From contig CAJVZH010000006.1 in NCBI GenBank assembly GCA_913020715.1, positions 1 through 64,000 of the forward strand: DNA of 64,000 nucleotides, in the 5' to 3' direction. A model generated the notes under the pieces. That model saw only the letters and a list, made by a program, of their open reading frames with translations. It was not told the DNA's origin and searched no databases. Position 1 is the stretch's first letter; each line of letters starts with the position of its first letter. Of this stretch, positions 10,501 through 18,070 are shown piece after piece. A program made the position numbers and the translations under genes. Origin of the DNA: an uncultured Gammaproteobacteria bacterium. GTDB taxonomy: Bacteria; Pseudomonadota; Gammaproteobacteria; PS1; Pseudothioglobaceae.

Positions 10501-10926
10501 GCTAGCAAGCATTACGCCTCTGGTATGGGATTATTTGACGCTGTTATTGCATCGAACAGGGCGCAATTAAGACTCAACACAGTCAGTTTAGTTTCATTTT
10601 TGTCGATCGGCGCCTTGGTTTTGAATGATCCAATTTTCGCTGGCATGGGTGTAAGCTTTCTGTTTGGTATTGTGGTGGTGGTTTTTGTTAATTTAGTTGT
10701 GGTACCATTAGGGACACTCAGTGCAGGCGAGTTAGCTTGGCAAAGCATTCGAATTGACAAGCCGCAGATTGACACAGAAGCAAGAGACTATGTTGTGGAG
10801 GAGGCGAATGAACATGTATCGAATAATAATGCCCAAATGAATACATCTAAAAACTTGAGGGGTCAAAAGCAAAGCAAAGTTGATACAAGTGTATTTTTGA
10901 AAAAAGAAGACAAAAGTAGGCTTTGA
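7576..10926 (+). CDS. RND-family permease, proton-relay aspartates missing
   Basis: Large inner-membrane protein (1116 residues from the ATG at 7576; a TTG at 7570 is less likely because AGGTGAG at 7562 is well placed for 7576). It has the RND layout: TM1 near 30-50, a porter domain, TM2-6 near 350-520, a second porter domain, TM8-12 near 890-1050, and a charged cytoplasmic tail of about 75 residues. The porter repeats (DISYPGVSSDIL, APLERS) are well conserved with HAE-1 pumps. In TM4, however, the canonical pair of aspartates is replaced by Gly421-Leu422 in SIALCSGLITA. TM10 (LSALAIHGSLCS) has no lysine. Substrate unknown. It is followed by an overlapping small secreted-protein gene. Confidence 0.85.
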   Translation: MNENSQTIDETSFNSSDQNLNKSVHSPVTFILFIGILIIGIMSYLSIPKGLDKTKTPPIVDIDISYPGVSSDILSSLAVAPLERSFLHIDGIKKISSISDKSHAIVTLELEEVRGAEEVLNAIHKSIGKAREVLPEGAKITDTKISSASERPFAILTLFSNSLDDAQLRVIALQSLTDFEVLNGISRGTVTGGRQSAFHVDISPTRLANFDISLMMVLEAIRGANGSSNVGDIEYDSNQIDIYAGDYFRGTEDIANIVVTTISGTPITVRDVASVRFGVKDTSQMAGYFSKEVAPLGAQAVTIALYQDSGAQGVLLNEHLNAQIASMKAENPSNQVGVVMTRNTLALANDMTQFWLTKLIIFIGFIALSVFLALGFKRLLVFSFLLLIPLSASLTFANVIGLELSRVSILGLMISIALCSGLITAQLLRSELKPGSQRSVGGLVQLVKDSKKLISISAMVFILLISPLLLVDYHSVVNGYFFPLLTMGIIFIVSSVIASIYFLPYFSLKLVDFDHLGGFSLKNKFTDWLLRYFYPAKLYGRLLLFSLIGATVFSLTLLATQKAPINMISADDSSEFGFIVSMPDGGALPITATVLNAMALKLQQIPEVKSISLYSGAISPSVNKTEIWRNILLESSDRGELHLFLTEPSARSKTSEEIARMALELIQPIANNSGATVLVNNMLMAAPLSQSLVAEVYSEDDILRKQATRGLKQLISKNPLVESVHHFIRDEQPVINFKVDREKATYFGVSQESIKQSLLLAMSSAKVTSVYLKNAIESTDIIMSIPLSKRSQLGYLSQLPVPSSHGSMIPLSELGTFVYAKNDDLIFHKNLKKVEYLSTQIKGAEIASTALSTIENSIDNLLNNNALLNDVFQNENDSFNDVSLSWSGVWSETKETLKNYAIAFAASIIAIFMLLLWRYGSFRITSVILAPIALLLIGIVPAHWLLSVSISASSLLAFVVLSALAIHGSLCSLHHASKHYASGMGLFDAVIASNRAQLRLNTVSLVSFLSIGALVLNDPIFAGMGVSFLFGIVVVVFVNLVVVPLGTLSAGELAWQSIRIDKPQIDTEARDYVVEEANEHVSNNNAQMNTSKNLRGQKQSKVDTSVFLKKEDKSRL

Positions 10927-11294
10927 TGTCAAGCAAGCAATCGTTACTAACCGCCTTATTTTTGCTTGCTTTCAGTGTCACTAGTCAGGCTGGTTGGCCC
11001 CAAGAAATAATTCAAACGGGCAATGTTCAGTTCTTGGATTTCAGTGCTCAGGATAATTCAGATCCATTTGCCATTAAGGTTGAAAAACCGGTGACACCAA
11101 GAGAAGTCGAAAAGGTGGTTGCTTTCTCGAGCCCTAGTATTGGTATGGATCCGATTGCAGCTTGGGCGAAATCTTACGGGCATCTACCGATCAGTAGTGG
11201 TTTTGGCAACTATTACCCAATTGTAATCTACTACCCAGTGCCGATATACTATCCAATCTATTATCCGGCCTACACACCTTACTACTTTAACTAA
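10926..11294 (+). CDS. Small secreted Tyr/Pro-rich protein of the RND cassette
   Basis: Not recognised as a known family. The ATG at 10926 overlaps the TGA of the RND gene (TGATG), so it is probably translationally coupled. The 122 residues comprise a signal peptide (about 1-22, cleavage after SQA, before GWPQ), a polar middle region, and a C-terminal tail of about 30 residues built from repeated YYP/IYYP units ending in YYFN. An aromatic C-terminal end recalls outer-membrane export signals, but the protein is too short for a barrel. A periplasmic or surface partner of the RND system is an inference from operon position only. It ends convergent to lipA with an 8-base overlap. Confidence 0.7.
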   Translation: MSSKQSLLTALFLLAFSVTSQAGWPQEIIQTGNVQFLDFSAQDNSDPFAIKVEKPVTPREVEKVVAFSSPSIGMDPIAAWAKSYGHLPISSGFGNYYPIVIYYPVPIYYPIYYPAYTPYYFN

Positions 11295-12234
11295 CCAACT
11301 CTCCCTGAGCTTGTAAATCTGCGTGATAGGAAGACCTAACCATGGGTCCGCTCGCCACTTGAGAGAATCCCATTTCTAGCGCCAACTCTTTGTATTCTGC
11401 GAATTGATCTGGATGAACATATTCCTCAACCGCAAGGTGGTGCCTGCTGGGCTGTAAATATTGACCCAAAGTAAGCATATCAACCTGGTGTAGACGTAAG
11501 TCTCTCAGAACATCCAGCACTTGTTTTTTGGTTTCGCCAACGCCCAGCATTAAACCCGATTTTGTCGTCACCTGAGGGTGTTGTAACTTGAAAGTTTTTA
11601 ATAGGTCTAGTGAGTGCTGGTAGTCAGCGCCCGGCCTAACTTGAGGGTAGAGAAAGGGTACGGTCTCCAGATTGTGATTAAAGACATCAGGAGGGCAGTC
11701 GGTGAATATATCGAGCGCTTTATTCATTCTTCCTCTGAAATCTGGGGTTAATATTTCAATTTTTACTGAGGGTGTTTGCGCTCTGATAGCGTCAATACAG
11801 TTTTTAAAATGCGTAGCACCGCCATCTCTTAAGTCGTCACGGTCCACTGAAGTAATCACAACATACTTAAGCGCCATTTTGGCAATGGTGTTCGCTAAGT
11901 GACGAGGTTCATCGGTGTCAAGGGGTTTTGGCTTTCCATGGGCGACATCACAAAAAGGGCAGCGTCTTGTGCAAATCTGACCCATGATCATAAAGGTTGC
12001 CGTACCGTGGGTGAAACATTCGTTTAGATTTGGACATTGCGCCTCTTCGCAAACAGTAAACAATTCTTGCTTTCTAAGTGTTTGCTTAAGTTGGCTGACT
12101 TTTTGAGAATTGCTGTGTTTGATTCGAATCCAGCTCGGCTTTCTAAGTGGTGTGCGACTAGCATCCGGCTTGATCTTCAGTCTTTGAGTTTTTGACTCCC
12201 CCTTAAGGGCTTTAATTTCAACGTCTTGTAACAT
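11287..12234 (-). CDS. lipA: Lipoyl synthase
   Basis: Radical-SAM enzyme inserting two sulfurs into the octanoyl group on lipoyl domains. Both Fe-S clusters are accounted for: the auxiliary cluster cysteines in [12 protein letters not shown] and the radical-SAM [13 protein letters not shown]. The C-terminal RSSYHAD serine ligand block is present. 315 residues, ATG start at 12234, overlapping the end of lipB by 17 bases, so lipB-lipA are an operon. Confidence 0.97.
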   Translation of the reverse strand: MLQDVEIKALKGESKTQRLKIKPDASRTPLRKPSWIRIKHSNSQKVSQLKQTLRKQELFTVCEEAQCPNLNECFTHGTATFMIMGQICTRRCPFCDVAHGKPKPLDTDEPRHLANTIAKMALKYVVITSVDRDDLRDGGATHFKNCIDAIRAQTPSVKIEILTPDFRGRMNKALDIFTDCPPDVFNHNLETVPFLYPQVRPGADYQHSLDLLKTFKLQHPQVTTKSGLMLGVGETKKQVLDVLRDLRLHQVDMLTLGQYLQPSRHHLAVEEYVHPDQFAEYKELALEMGFSQVASGPMVRSSYHADLQAQGELVS

Positions 12235-12829
12235 GGTTAACTAAGTGTTCAGTAAGTTGTTTTTTAATGGTATTTAAAAAAATCGTATTATCCGCCAAAT
12301 CCTGCATTTGTGTAACTTTTAAATTGACATAACCACAAGGGTTAATGAGCTTGAATGGCTCAAGATCCATATCAACGTTGAGACTAAGGCCATGGTAAGT
12401 TCTGCCCTTTTTAATCTTGAGTCCAAGAGCGGCGATTTTGTCGCCATCGACGTAGACGCCGGGCGCTCCCGGACTTCTTTTAGCTTGAATTTTATAATCC
12501 CGTAACAGGTCTATAATCGACTGCTCAATAATGGAAACCATTTTTTTAACTCCGATTCCCAATCTTTTAATATCAATCAGGCAATAAACAATAAGCTGGC
12601 CTGGGCCGTGATAAGTAATTTGACCGCCACGGTCGGATTGAACAATAGGGATATCAGTTGTTGATAGAAGGTGCTCGGCTTTACCCGAAAGTCCTTGAGT
12701 TAGCACGGGATTGTGCTCCACAATCCAGAACTCATCCGGGGTGTTTTCATCTCTGGCCTCAGTAAAAGACACCATAGAGCGCCAGCAAGTTTCGTAGTCT
12801 TGAACCCCCTTGTCGCAAATTTTAATCAC
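12218..12829 (-). CDS. lipB: Octanoyl-[ACP]:protein N-octanoyltransferase
   Basis: Transfers octanoate from acyl carrier protein to lipoyl domains, before LipA acts. The 203-residue protein carries [16 protein letters not shown], the lysine motif [14 protein letters not shown] and the catalytic cysteine in NPCGY. The start codon is GTG at 12829 (MIKICDKG) with no obvious ribosome-binding site; it follows the DUF493 gene by 5 bases and may depend on reinitiation. Confidence 0.95.
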   Translation of the reverse strand: MIKICDKGVQDYETCWRSMVSFTEARDENTPDEFWIVEHNPVLTQGLSGKAEHLLSTTDIPIVQSDRGGQITYHGPGQLIVYCLIDIKRLGIGVKKMVSIIEQSIIDLLRDYKIQAKRSPGAPGVYVDGDKIAALGLKIKKGRTYHGLSLNVDMDLEPFKLINPCGYVNLKVTQMQDLADNTIFLNTIKKQLTEHLVNHVTRR

Positions 12830-12834
12830 ATTGA

Positions 12835-13104
12835 TTACAAGAGATAGGCAACATCAGGGCATTTTTGCAACTCTTCATTAATAACATCCAATTGCGCTCG
12901 ACTTGTGGCGACAATTCTAATCGTAAAGGAAACATAAGAGCCTTTTGAGCTAACTTTTTCTGTTATTTGGTTGTCGTGTAATTGGCCTGCATGGGGTTCA
13001 ATGATGTCACACACGGTCCGTTTAAAGCCCTGCGTTTTTTTACCAAAAACTTTAATCGGGAAGTCGCAAGGGAAGTTAAATATCTCTTCGTTGGAGTTGC
13101 TCAT
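12835..13104 (-). CDS. DUF493 (YbeD-like) protein, copy 2
   Basis: An 89-residue ferredoxin-like fold protein of the DUF493/YbeD family, commonly located beside lipB; precise role unknown. Key segments are [21 protein letters not shown] and [12 protein letters not shown]. It is clearly a paralogue of the gene immediately upstream and overlaps it by 4 bases (ATGA), so the two are a tandem duplication within one operon. Confidence 0.9.
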   Translation of the reverse strand: MSNSNEEIFNFPCDFPIKVFGKKTQGFKRTVCDIIEPHAGQLHDNQITEKVSSKGSYVSFTIRIVATSRAQLDVINEELQKCPDVAYLL

Positions 13105-13364
13105 AGAATAAAGTCAACGACCGGGCAGCTTGTTAAGTTTTTATTGATGGCGTCAATTTGTGCTCTACTGGTGGCTACAATACGGATGGTTAGTGATGTC
13201 ATTTTACCCTTGTGCTTTGACACAATCTGATGAGCATCAAGTTTGCCGGCATGATGCGCGATGATCTCACACACTTTGGACTCAAATTCACGTCTGTTTT
13301 TACCTTCTATTTTGATTACATAATCACAGGGAAAATGCAAGATATTTTCTTTAACATGGCTCAT
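13101..13364 (-). CDS. DUF493 (YbeD-like) protein, copy 1
   Basis: An 87-residue DUF493/YbeD family protein with FPCDYVIKIEG, VCEIIAHHAG and [12 protein letters not shown]. First gene of the DUF493-DUF493-lipB-lipA run. The two copies share the [10 protein letters not shown] block exactly but have diverged over roughly half of their other positions, so the duplication is not recent. Function unknown; a regulatory role around lipoate metabolism is inferred from conserved gene order only. Confidence 0.9.
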   Translation of the reverse strand: MSHVKENILHFPCDYVIKIEGKNRREFESKVCEIIAHHAGKLDAHQIVSKHKGKMTSLTIRIVATSRAQIDAINKNLTSCPVVDFIL

Positions 13365-13439
13365 ATTTCAGCATTTTACCCCTTTGTTTTCAGTGCGCTA
13401 TATTGATGTAAAATTGACGGTAAAAATAACATAACAATT

Positions 13440-13757
13440 ATGATCCAGGACTTACCAGCCGAAGCTTTTAAAACGTCTCTAAATAATGGCAATACTATCC
13501 TGATTGATGTTCGCGAAGATTGGGAATTCGAACTTTGCAGCATAGAGGGCGCTCAATTGATGCCAATGAGCTCCATTGCCCAGACTTATGCTCAGTTAGA
13601 CAAAGATGCGCATTTGGCTATCTATTGTCATCACGGTGTTCGTTCTTTACGCGTCATTCATTTTCTTCAATCTCAAGGCTATGAAAATCTAATTAATTTG
13701 CAAGGTGGTATTGACGCATGGTCTAGCGAGATTGACAGTTCTGTTGCTAAATATTAA
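13440..13757 (+). CDS. Rhodanese-domain protein
   Basis: A 105-residue single rhodanese domain, likely a cytoplasmic sulfur carrier or sulfurtransferase. IDVREDWEF and the active-site loop YCHHGVRS with Cys63 are intact, followed by LQGGIDAWS. No signal peptide. It is divergent from the DUF493-lip operon (75-base gap) and followed 79 bases later by a dUTPase and the selenium genes; whether it supplies sulfur for any neighbour is unknown. Confidence 0.92.
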   Translation: MIQDLPAEAFKTSLNNGNTILIDVREDWEFELCSIEGAQLMPMSSIAQTYAQLDKDAHLAIYCHHGVRSLRVIHFLQSQGYENLINLQGGIDAWSSEIDSSVAKY

Positions 13758-13836
13758 CAGGCGAAAACCAGCTTTTTCACCCTTGATTATTGAATCGACT
13801 ATAATCAATTTCACTCAAAAGTAAAGGCGATATAGA

Positions 13837-14490
13837 ATGAATCTCATTGAACAAATGTTCACTCTTCAAAACGAATTAAACAACCACACCAATGGCGAAA
13901 TGTGGGTTGGTGGGCTGACCAAAGAAAACCGTCAAATTTCATGGTATCGCTGTATCTATATGGAGGCAGCTGAAGCGATTGATTCCTTTAATTGGAAGCA
14001 TTGGAAAAATATCAACGTTGAGCCAGATTGGGCTAATATTAAAGTTGAGTTGGTGGATATTTGGCATTTTGTTATGTCTGAAGCGATTCGAGTTGGTGAC
14101 CCGTCTTACGCCAATCAATACGAAGAAATCGATGTCGCTGGTGATTTAGATCCAGAGATATTGCTACAAACTCTTGAGAAAATTCTAGCGCTATCGGCGC
14201 AAGCAAAAATCGAGAATAACGAGAACGCCATTCGCGAAACAATCGATTTGTTTTTTGTAGCCCTGTCAGGTATTGGTATGGATACGGCTGAGCTGTATAA
14301 GCGCTACGTTGTCAAAAATCAATTGAATACTTTCAGACAACAAAACGGCTACAAAGACGGCAGTTACATTAAAACATGGGGTGGGGTTGAGGACAATGTG
14401 GTCGCTTTTAATATTATGGATGACAATCCCGGTATCTCTCCGAGTGATCTTTACCTGAAACTTGAATCGGCTTACGCAAGCCTCAATTAG
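13837..14490 (+). CDS. Dimeric (all-alpha) dUTP diphosphatase
   Basis: Hydrolyses dUTP to dUMP, keeping uracil out of DNA; dUMP is the ThyA substrate (thyA at 50730). This 217-residue protein belongs to the dUTPase_2 / MazG-like all-alpha superfamily (Leishmania, Campylobacter, T4-like), not the trimeric Dut family of E. coli. The Mg2+-binding acidic helices are visible as YMEAAEAID and VELVDIWHF, with the conserved GGLTKENRQISWYR before them and the C-terminal KNQLNTFRQQNGYKDGSY block. A good ribosome site (AAAGGCGAT) precedes the ATG. dut replacement by this class is known in several lineages. Confidence 0.88.
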   Translation: MNLIEQMFTLQNELNNHTNGEMWVGGLTKENRQISWYRCIYMEAAEAIDSFNWKHWKNINVEPDWANIKVELVDIWHFVMSEAIRVGDPSYANQYEEIDVAGDLDPEILLQTLEKILALSAQAKIENNENAIRETIDLFFVALSGIGMDTAELYKRYVVKNQLNTFRQQNGYKDGSYIKTWGGVEDNVVAFNIMDDNPGISPSDLYLKLESAYASLN

Positions 14491-14510
14491 TCGAGGCATT
14501 TAACTGTAAA

Positions 14511-15557
14511 GTGAATAACAACGTACAAGTTCGTTTGACTGAGTACAGTCATGGTGCTGGCTGTGGTTGTAAAATATCGCCACAGCTGCTTGATGAGATG
14601 CTCAGTGGCAGTAAAACTGACTTTGTCGACGCCAATTTACTTGTGGGCAATGAATCAAAAGACGATGCTGCCGTTTATGACTTAGGTAATGGTGAAGCAC
14701 TTATCAGTACAACCGATTTCTTTATGCCCATTGTTGATGACCCCTTCACCTTTGGCAGAATTGCAGGCTGTAATGCTATCAGTGATATTTATGCGATGGG
14801 CGGTGAGCCGTTGATGGCAATCGCCATTTTTGGCTGGCCGATTAACAAATTGCCTGCACACGTTGCCTCTGAGGTGATAGAAGGTGGGCGGTCAATTTGT
14901 GCCGAGGCTGGTATAGCACTAGCTGGCGGCCACAGTATTGATTCACCCGAACCGATTTTTGGCTTATCAGTGTCTGGAAAGGTTGACCTTAAGTATTTAA
15001 AAAAGAATTCTGATGCTCAGATTGGCGATGCGATTTTTATCACCAAGCCGCTTGGTGTAGGGGTTTTATCGACTGCGCAAAAAATGAAAAAAGTCAGCAC
15101 TGAAGATCATCAAAACGCCATTGCACACATGATGCAACTCAACAGTGTCGGTAGTGAGGTTGCAAAAATTAAAGGTGTCAATGCGATTACCGATGTTACT
15201 GGTTTTGGCTTAGGGGGGCATTTGGTGGAAGTTTGTCTAGCAAGCCAAGTGAGTGCTAAGTTGTCGTTTGACAGCATTCCACTACTCAATAATATTGAAT
15301 ATTATCTCGACTTGGGTTGTATTCCAGGCGGTAGCGAGCGTAATTTTCAAAGCTATGGACATCAATTGGGCGCACTTGGAGAAAAACACAGGGCCATTAT
15401 TTGCGACCCACAAACCAGTGGTGGTTTGCTTATTACCGTCTCTCAAAGTGCCAAGAATACGGTAAGAGAGATATTTAAAGAGCAGCAATTATCATTCGCT
15501 GAAATTGGTGAAATTTGTCCAACAGAAACTCAGTTAAAAGCCGTTAGTTTTCAATGA
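14511..15557 (+). CDS. selD: Selenide, water dikinase (selenophosphate synthetase)
   Basis: Makes selenophosphate from selenide and ATP, the selenium donor. 348 residues. The N-terminal catalytic loop reads YSHGAGCGCKISP with Cys18 and Lys21 matching the E. coli active-site Cys17/Lys20; here it is cysteine, not selenocysteine. The glycine-rich DVTGFGLGGHL and C-terminal DPQTSGGLL blocks are present. GTG start at 14511, 20 bases after the dUTPase gene. It overlaps mnmH by 4 bases, so the two are coupled. Confidence 0.96.
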   Translation: MNNNVQVRLTEYSHGAGCGCKISPQLLDEMLSGSKTDFVDANLLVGNESKDDAAVYDLGNGEALISTTDFFMPIVDDPFTFGRIAGCNAISDIYAMGGEPLMAIAIFGWPINKLPAHVASEVIEGGRSICAEAGIALAGGHSIDSPEPIFGLSVSGKVDLKYLKKNSDAQIGDAIFITKPLGVGVLSTAQKMKKVSTEDHQNAIAHMMQLNSVGSEVAKIKGVNAITDVTGFGLGGHLVEVCLASQVSAKLSFDSIPLLNNIEYYLDLGCIPGGSERNFQSYGHQLGALGEKHRAIICDPQTSGGLLITVSQSAKNTVREIFKEQQLSFAEIGEICPTETQLKAVSFQ

Positions 15558-16654
15558 TAGATTTACCTATCATTGACGACTATGAGGCTTTGTTTGTCAA
15601 CAATACGCCGTTACTAGACACTCGTGCACCCATAGAGTTTTCCCGTGGCGCTTTTCCCAATGCCCAGCACGCACCATTAATGACGGATGATGAACGTGAG
15701 CAAATCGGCACTTGCTACCAAAACATAGGCAAAGAGGCTGCGTTGGAGCTTGGTCGCCAATTGGTTAGCGGACAGGTTAAAGAGCAGAGGCTCGATGCTT
15801 GGATGGCGTTTTTTAAAGACAATCCACACGGTATTTTGTATTGTTTTCGCGGCGGCCTACGCTCACAGATTACTCAACGCTGGATTTTTGAGCACTCTGA
15901 AACTGCCTATCCACGCATTAAAGGTGGCTACAAGGCAATGCGTCGTTACTTGATTAACGAGCTGGAGTCACTTAGCGAAAAACTGAATTTTGTTGTCGTT
16001 GGCGGGCAAACGGGCGCTGGAAAGACACTATTATTAAATCGCCTGAACAACAGTGTTGACTTAGAGGGTTTGGCAAACCATAGGGGTTCTGCTTTTGGCA
16101 ATGATGTTGACCCACAGCCGACACAAATTAACTTTGAAAATGCACTGGCTATCGAGCTTATAAAAAACAAACAACAGGCGTTTATTGCGCTAGAAGACGA
16201 AGGCACAAATATTGGCACAATCCACATTCCAGACGCACTCAAACTTAACACTCAAACGTCAAAGCTAGTTGTTTTAAAAGCCTCTGTTGACGAGAGAATC
16301 GCGCTTAGCCTAAAAACTTACGTTGCTGATATGCACGATAAATATTGTGCTTTGGATACGCGGTTTGGCTTTCAGAACTTTGCTAATTATTGGCGCGAGA
16401 GTCTTGGAAAGATACGCAAGCGTTTGGGTGGTGTGCGCCATCAAGAGCTTGCAAAAATTTTAGAAGATGCGCTTAGTCGGTATCATAGCTCGGGCGGTTC
16501 GGTACTTTTTTTACCCATTATTGAAACCCTCTTAGTGGACTATTACGATCCAATGTACGCCTACCAAATCAACAACAAAAAAGACCGAATTGTTTTTGAG
16601 GGCAGGGCGGACGAAATCATTGATTTCTTGGAGGGTTCGAAATTTAGCCTCTAA
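15554..16654 (+). CDS. mnmH: tRNA 2-selenouridine synthase
   Basis: Replaces the sulfur of 2-thiouridine at the wobble position of certain tRNAs with selenium, using selenophosphate from SelD (also called SelU/YbbB). The 366 residues comprise an N-terminal rhodanese domain with the catalytic Cys97 in YCFRGGLRSQ and a P-loop domain with GGQTGAGKT near residue 144-152. The ATGA overlap with selD places both in one transcript. Converges with the yfaE-like ferredoxin gene, overlapping it by 11 bases. Confidence 0.96.
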   Translation: MIDLPIIDDYEALFVNNTPLLDTRAPIEFSRGAFPNAQHAPLMTDDEREQIGTCYQNIGKEAALELGRQLVSGQVKEQRLDAWMAFFKDNPHGILYCFRGGLRSQITQRWIFEHSETAYPRIKGGYKAMRRYLINELESLSEKLNFVVVGGQTGAGKTLLLNRLNNSVDLEGLANHRGSAFGNDVDPQPTQINFENALAIELIKNKQQAFIALEDEGTNIGTIHIPDALKLNTQTSKLVVLKASVDERIALSLKTYVADMHDKYCALDTRFGFQNFANYWRESLGKIRKRLGGVRHQELAKILEDALSRYHSSGGSVLFLPIIETLLVDYYDPMYAYQINNKKDRIVFEGRADEIIDFLEGSKFSL

Positions 16655-16907
16655 CGGCTATTTTGATGTCGCTAGCGGGCCTTGCCTGGCAGGCCAGTAT
16701 TTCACCTGATGAGAGTGGAACAAGGCACTCTTGATGCATAACATCACCTTCCAATAGCTGCAGAATACAACTACCGCAATGTCCTTGTCGACAATTGTAG
16801 TTTATTAGGATGTTGTTATTCTCAAGTTCGGTTAGGATGGATTCGTCACCAAACACATAAAGCGATTCGTTTTTACCATTAATATTGTCAACGTCAATTC
16901 GAAACAT
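16644..16907 (-). CDS. yfaE: YfaE-like 2Fe-2S ferredoxin
   Basis: An 87-residue plant-type [2Fe-2S] ferredoxin that in E. coli maintains and regenerates the diferric-tyrosyl radical of NrdB. Cluster ligands are seen as CRQGHCGSC plus a distal cysteine in EILACQ. Located 17 bases after nrdB and in the same direction, matching the nrdAB-yfaE arrangement and supporting that role. Confidence 0.92.
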   Translation of the reverse strand: MFRIDVDNINGKNESLYVFGDESILTELENNNILINYNCRQGHCGSCILQLLEGDVMHQECLVPLSSGEILACQARPASDIKIAVRG

Positions 16908-16924
16908 TTAAACAAGCGCAAGCT

Positions 16925-18061
16925 TTAAAGCGTGAAATCATCAAAGTCGTTATCGTCGGCATTCATGGTGTTGTCAATTGCACTTACCAAGTAAGAGGTA
17001 ATTTCAGTTTCCTGGGGGGCCACCTGAACATTGTCTGAATCAAGCCAATGATTGATCCATGGCAGTGGGTTGGTGCTCTGCTCAAAAATTGGATCCAAGT
17101 CAATGGCTGCCATACGAATATTGGTAATGTATTCTAAGTACTGTTTAAGAATCTCAGCATTAAGGCCAATCATCGAGCCGTCTCTGAATAAATACTCAGC
17201 CCATTCTTTTTCTTGTTCTGCCGCCTCTTTAAACATCGAAATCACTTCGTCCTCGCACTCGAGTGCAATAGCTGCCATGTCAGGATCGTCTTTACCAGTG
17301 CGCATTAGATTAAGCATATGCTGTGTGCCGGTTAGATGCAGCGCTTCATCGCGTGCAATCATTTTAATAATTTTGGCGTTTCCTTCCATGACTTTGCGCT
17401 CGGCAAAGGCGAAGGAACAGGCAAAACTGACATAAAAACGCACAGCTTCAAGAATGTTAACCGACATGATAGTGAGGTAGAGTTGCCTCTTTAAAGCTCG
17501 CAAATCAACCGTTAGTGTGTTTCCATTGATTGTATGCACGCCTTCACCGTGCGCTAAGTAGGCTTGCGCATTCTCGATCAGTTTGTCGTAGTTGGCAGAG
17601 ACACTGTCAGCGCGTTTAATAATTTCATCGGTTTTCATGATGTCGTCAAAGATCACACCCGGCTCGTTGACAATCGCTCTAATAATGTGGGTGTAACTTC
17701 TGGAGTGAATGGTTTCAGAGAACGACCAAGTTTCAATCCAATTTTCTAATTCAGGCAAGGATACAATTGGCAAGAAGGCAATATTGGGCGATCTGCCTTG
17801 TACCGAGTCCAGCAAAATTTGGTATTGCAGGTTAGAGATGAAAATGTGTTTTTCATTCGGCAGTAATTTGGCGAAATCCATCTTGTCTTTTGAGACGTCG
17901 ATTTCTTCCGGACGCCAGAAAAAAGACAGCTGTTTTTCTGTCAATTTTTCAAACATTTCAAATTTTTGTTTATCAAAGCGCGCAACGTTAACACTATCAC
18001 CCAAAAACATGGGTTGGGTTAGGGTGTCGCTAATTGTGTGGTTGAAAATACTGTATGACAT
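16925..18061 (-). CDS. nrdB: Ribonucleoside-diphosphate reductase class Ia, beta subunit
   Basis: Carries the diiron-tyrosyl radical cofactor needed by NrdA. 378 residues. The radical-tyrosine region is conserved as [14 protein letters not shown], with the preceding [11 protein letters not shown], and iron ligands in the later [13 protein letters not shown] block. The C-terminal tail is acidic and ends FDDFTL, the type of tail that docks into NrdA. Nine bases after nrdA, under the NrdR-box promoter at 20369-20416. Confidence 0.97.
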   Translation of the reverse strand: MSYSIFNHTISDTLTQPMFLGDSVNVARFDKQKFEMFEKLTEKQLSFFWRPEEIDVSKDKMDFAKLLPNEKHIFISNLQYQILLDSVQGRSPNIAFLPIVSLPELENWIETWSFSETIHSRSYTHIIRAIVNEPGVIFDDIMKTDEIIKRADSVSANYDKLIENAQAYLAHGEGVHTINGNTLTVDLRALKRQLYLTIMSVNILEAVRFYVSFACSFAFAERKVMEGNAKIIKMIARDEALHLTGTQHMLNLMRTGKDDPDMAAIALECEDEVISMFKEAAEQEKEWAEYLFRDGSMIGLNAEILKQYLEYITNIRMAAIDLDPIFEQSTNPLPWINHWLDSDNVQVAPQETEITSYLVSAIDNTMNADDNDFDDFTL

Positions 18062-18070
18062 AATCTTTTC

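Noticed and set aside
7576-10926. RND gene considered a decaying pseudogene because of the missing TM4 aspartates
   Set aside because: The frame is intact over 1116 codons, porter motifs are conserved, and it is coupled to intact neighbours. Loss of function is not shown.
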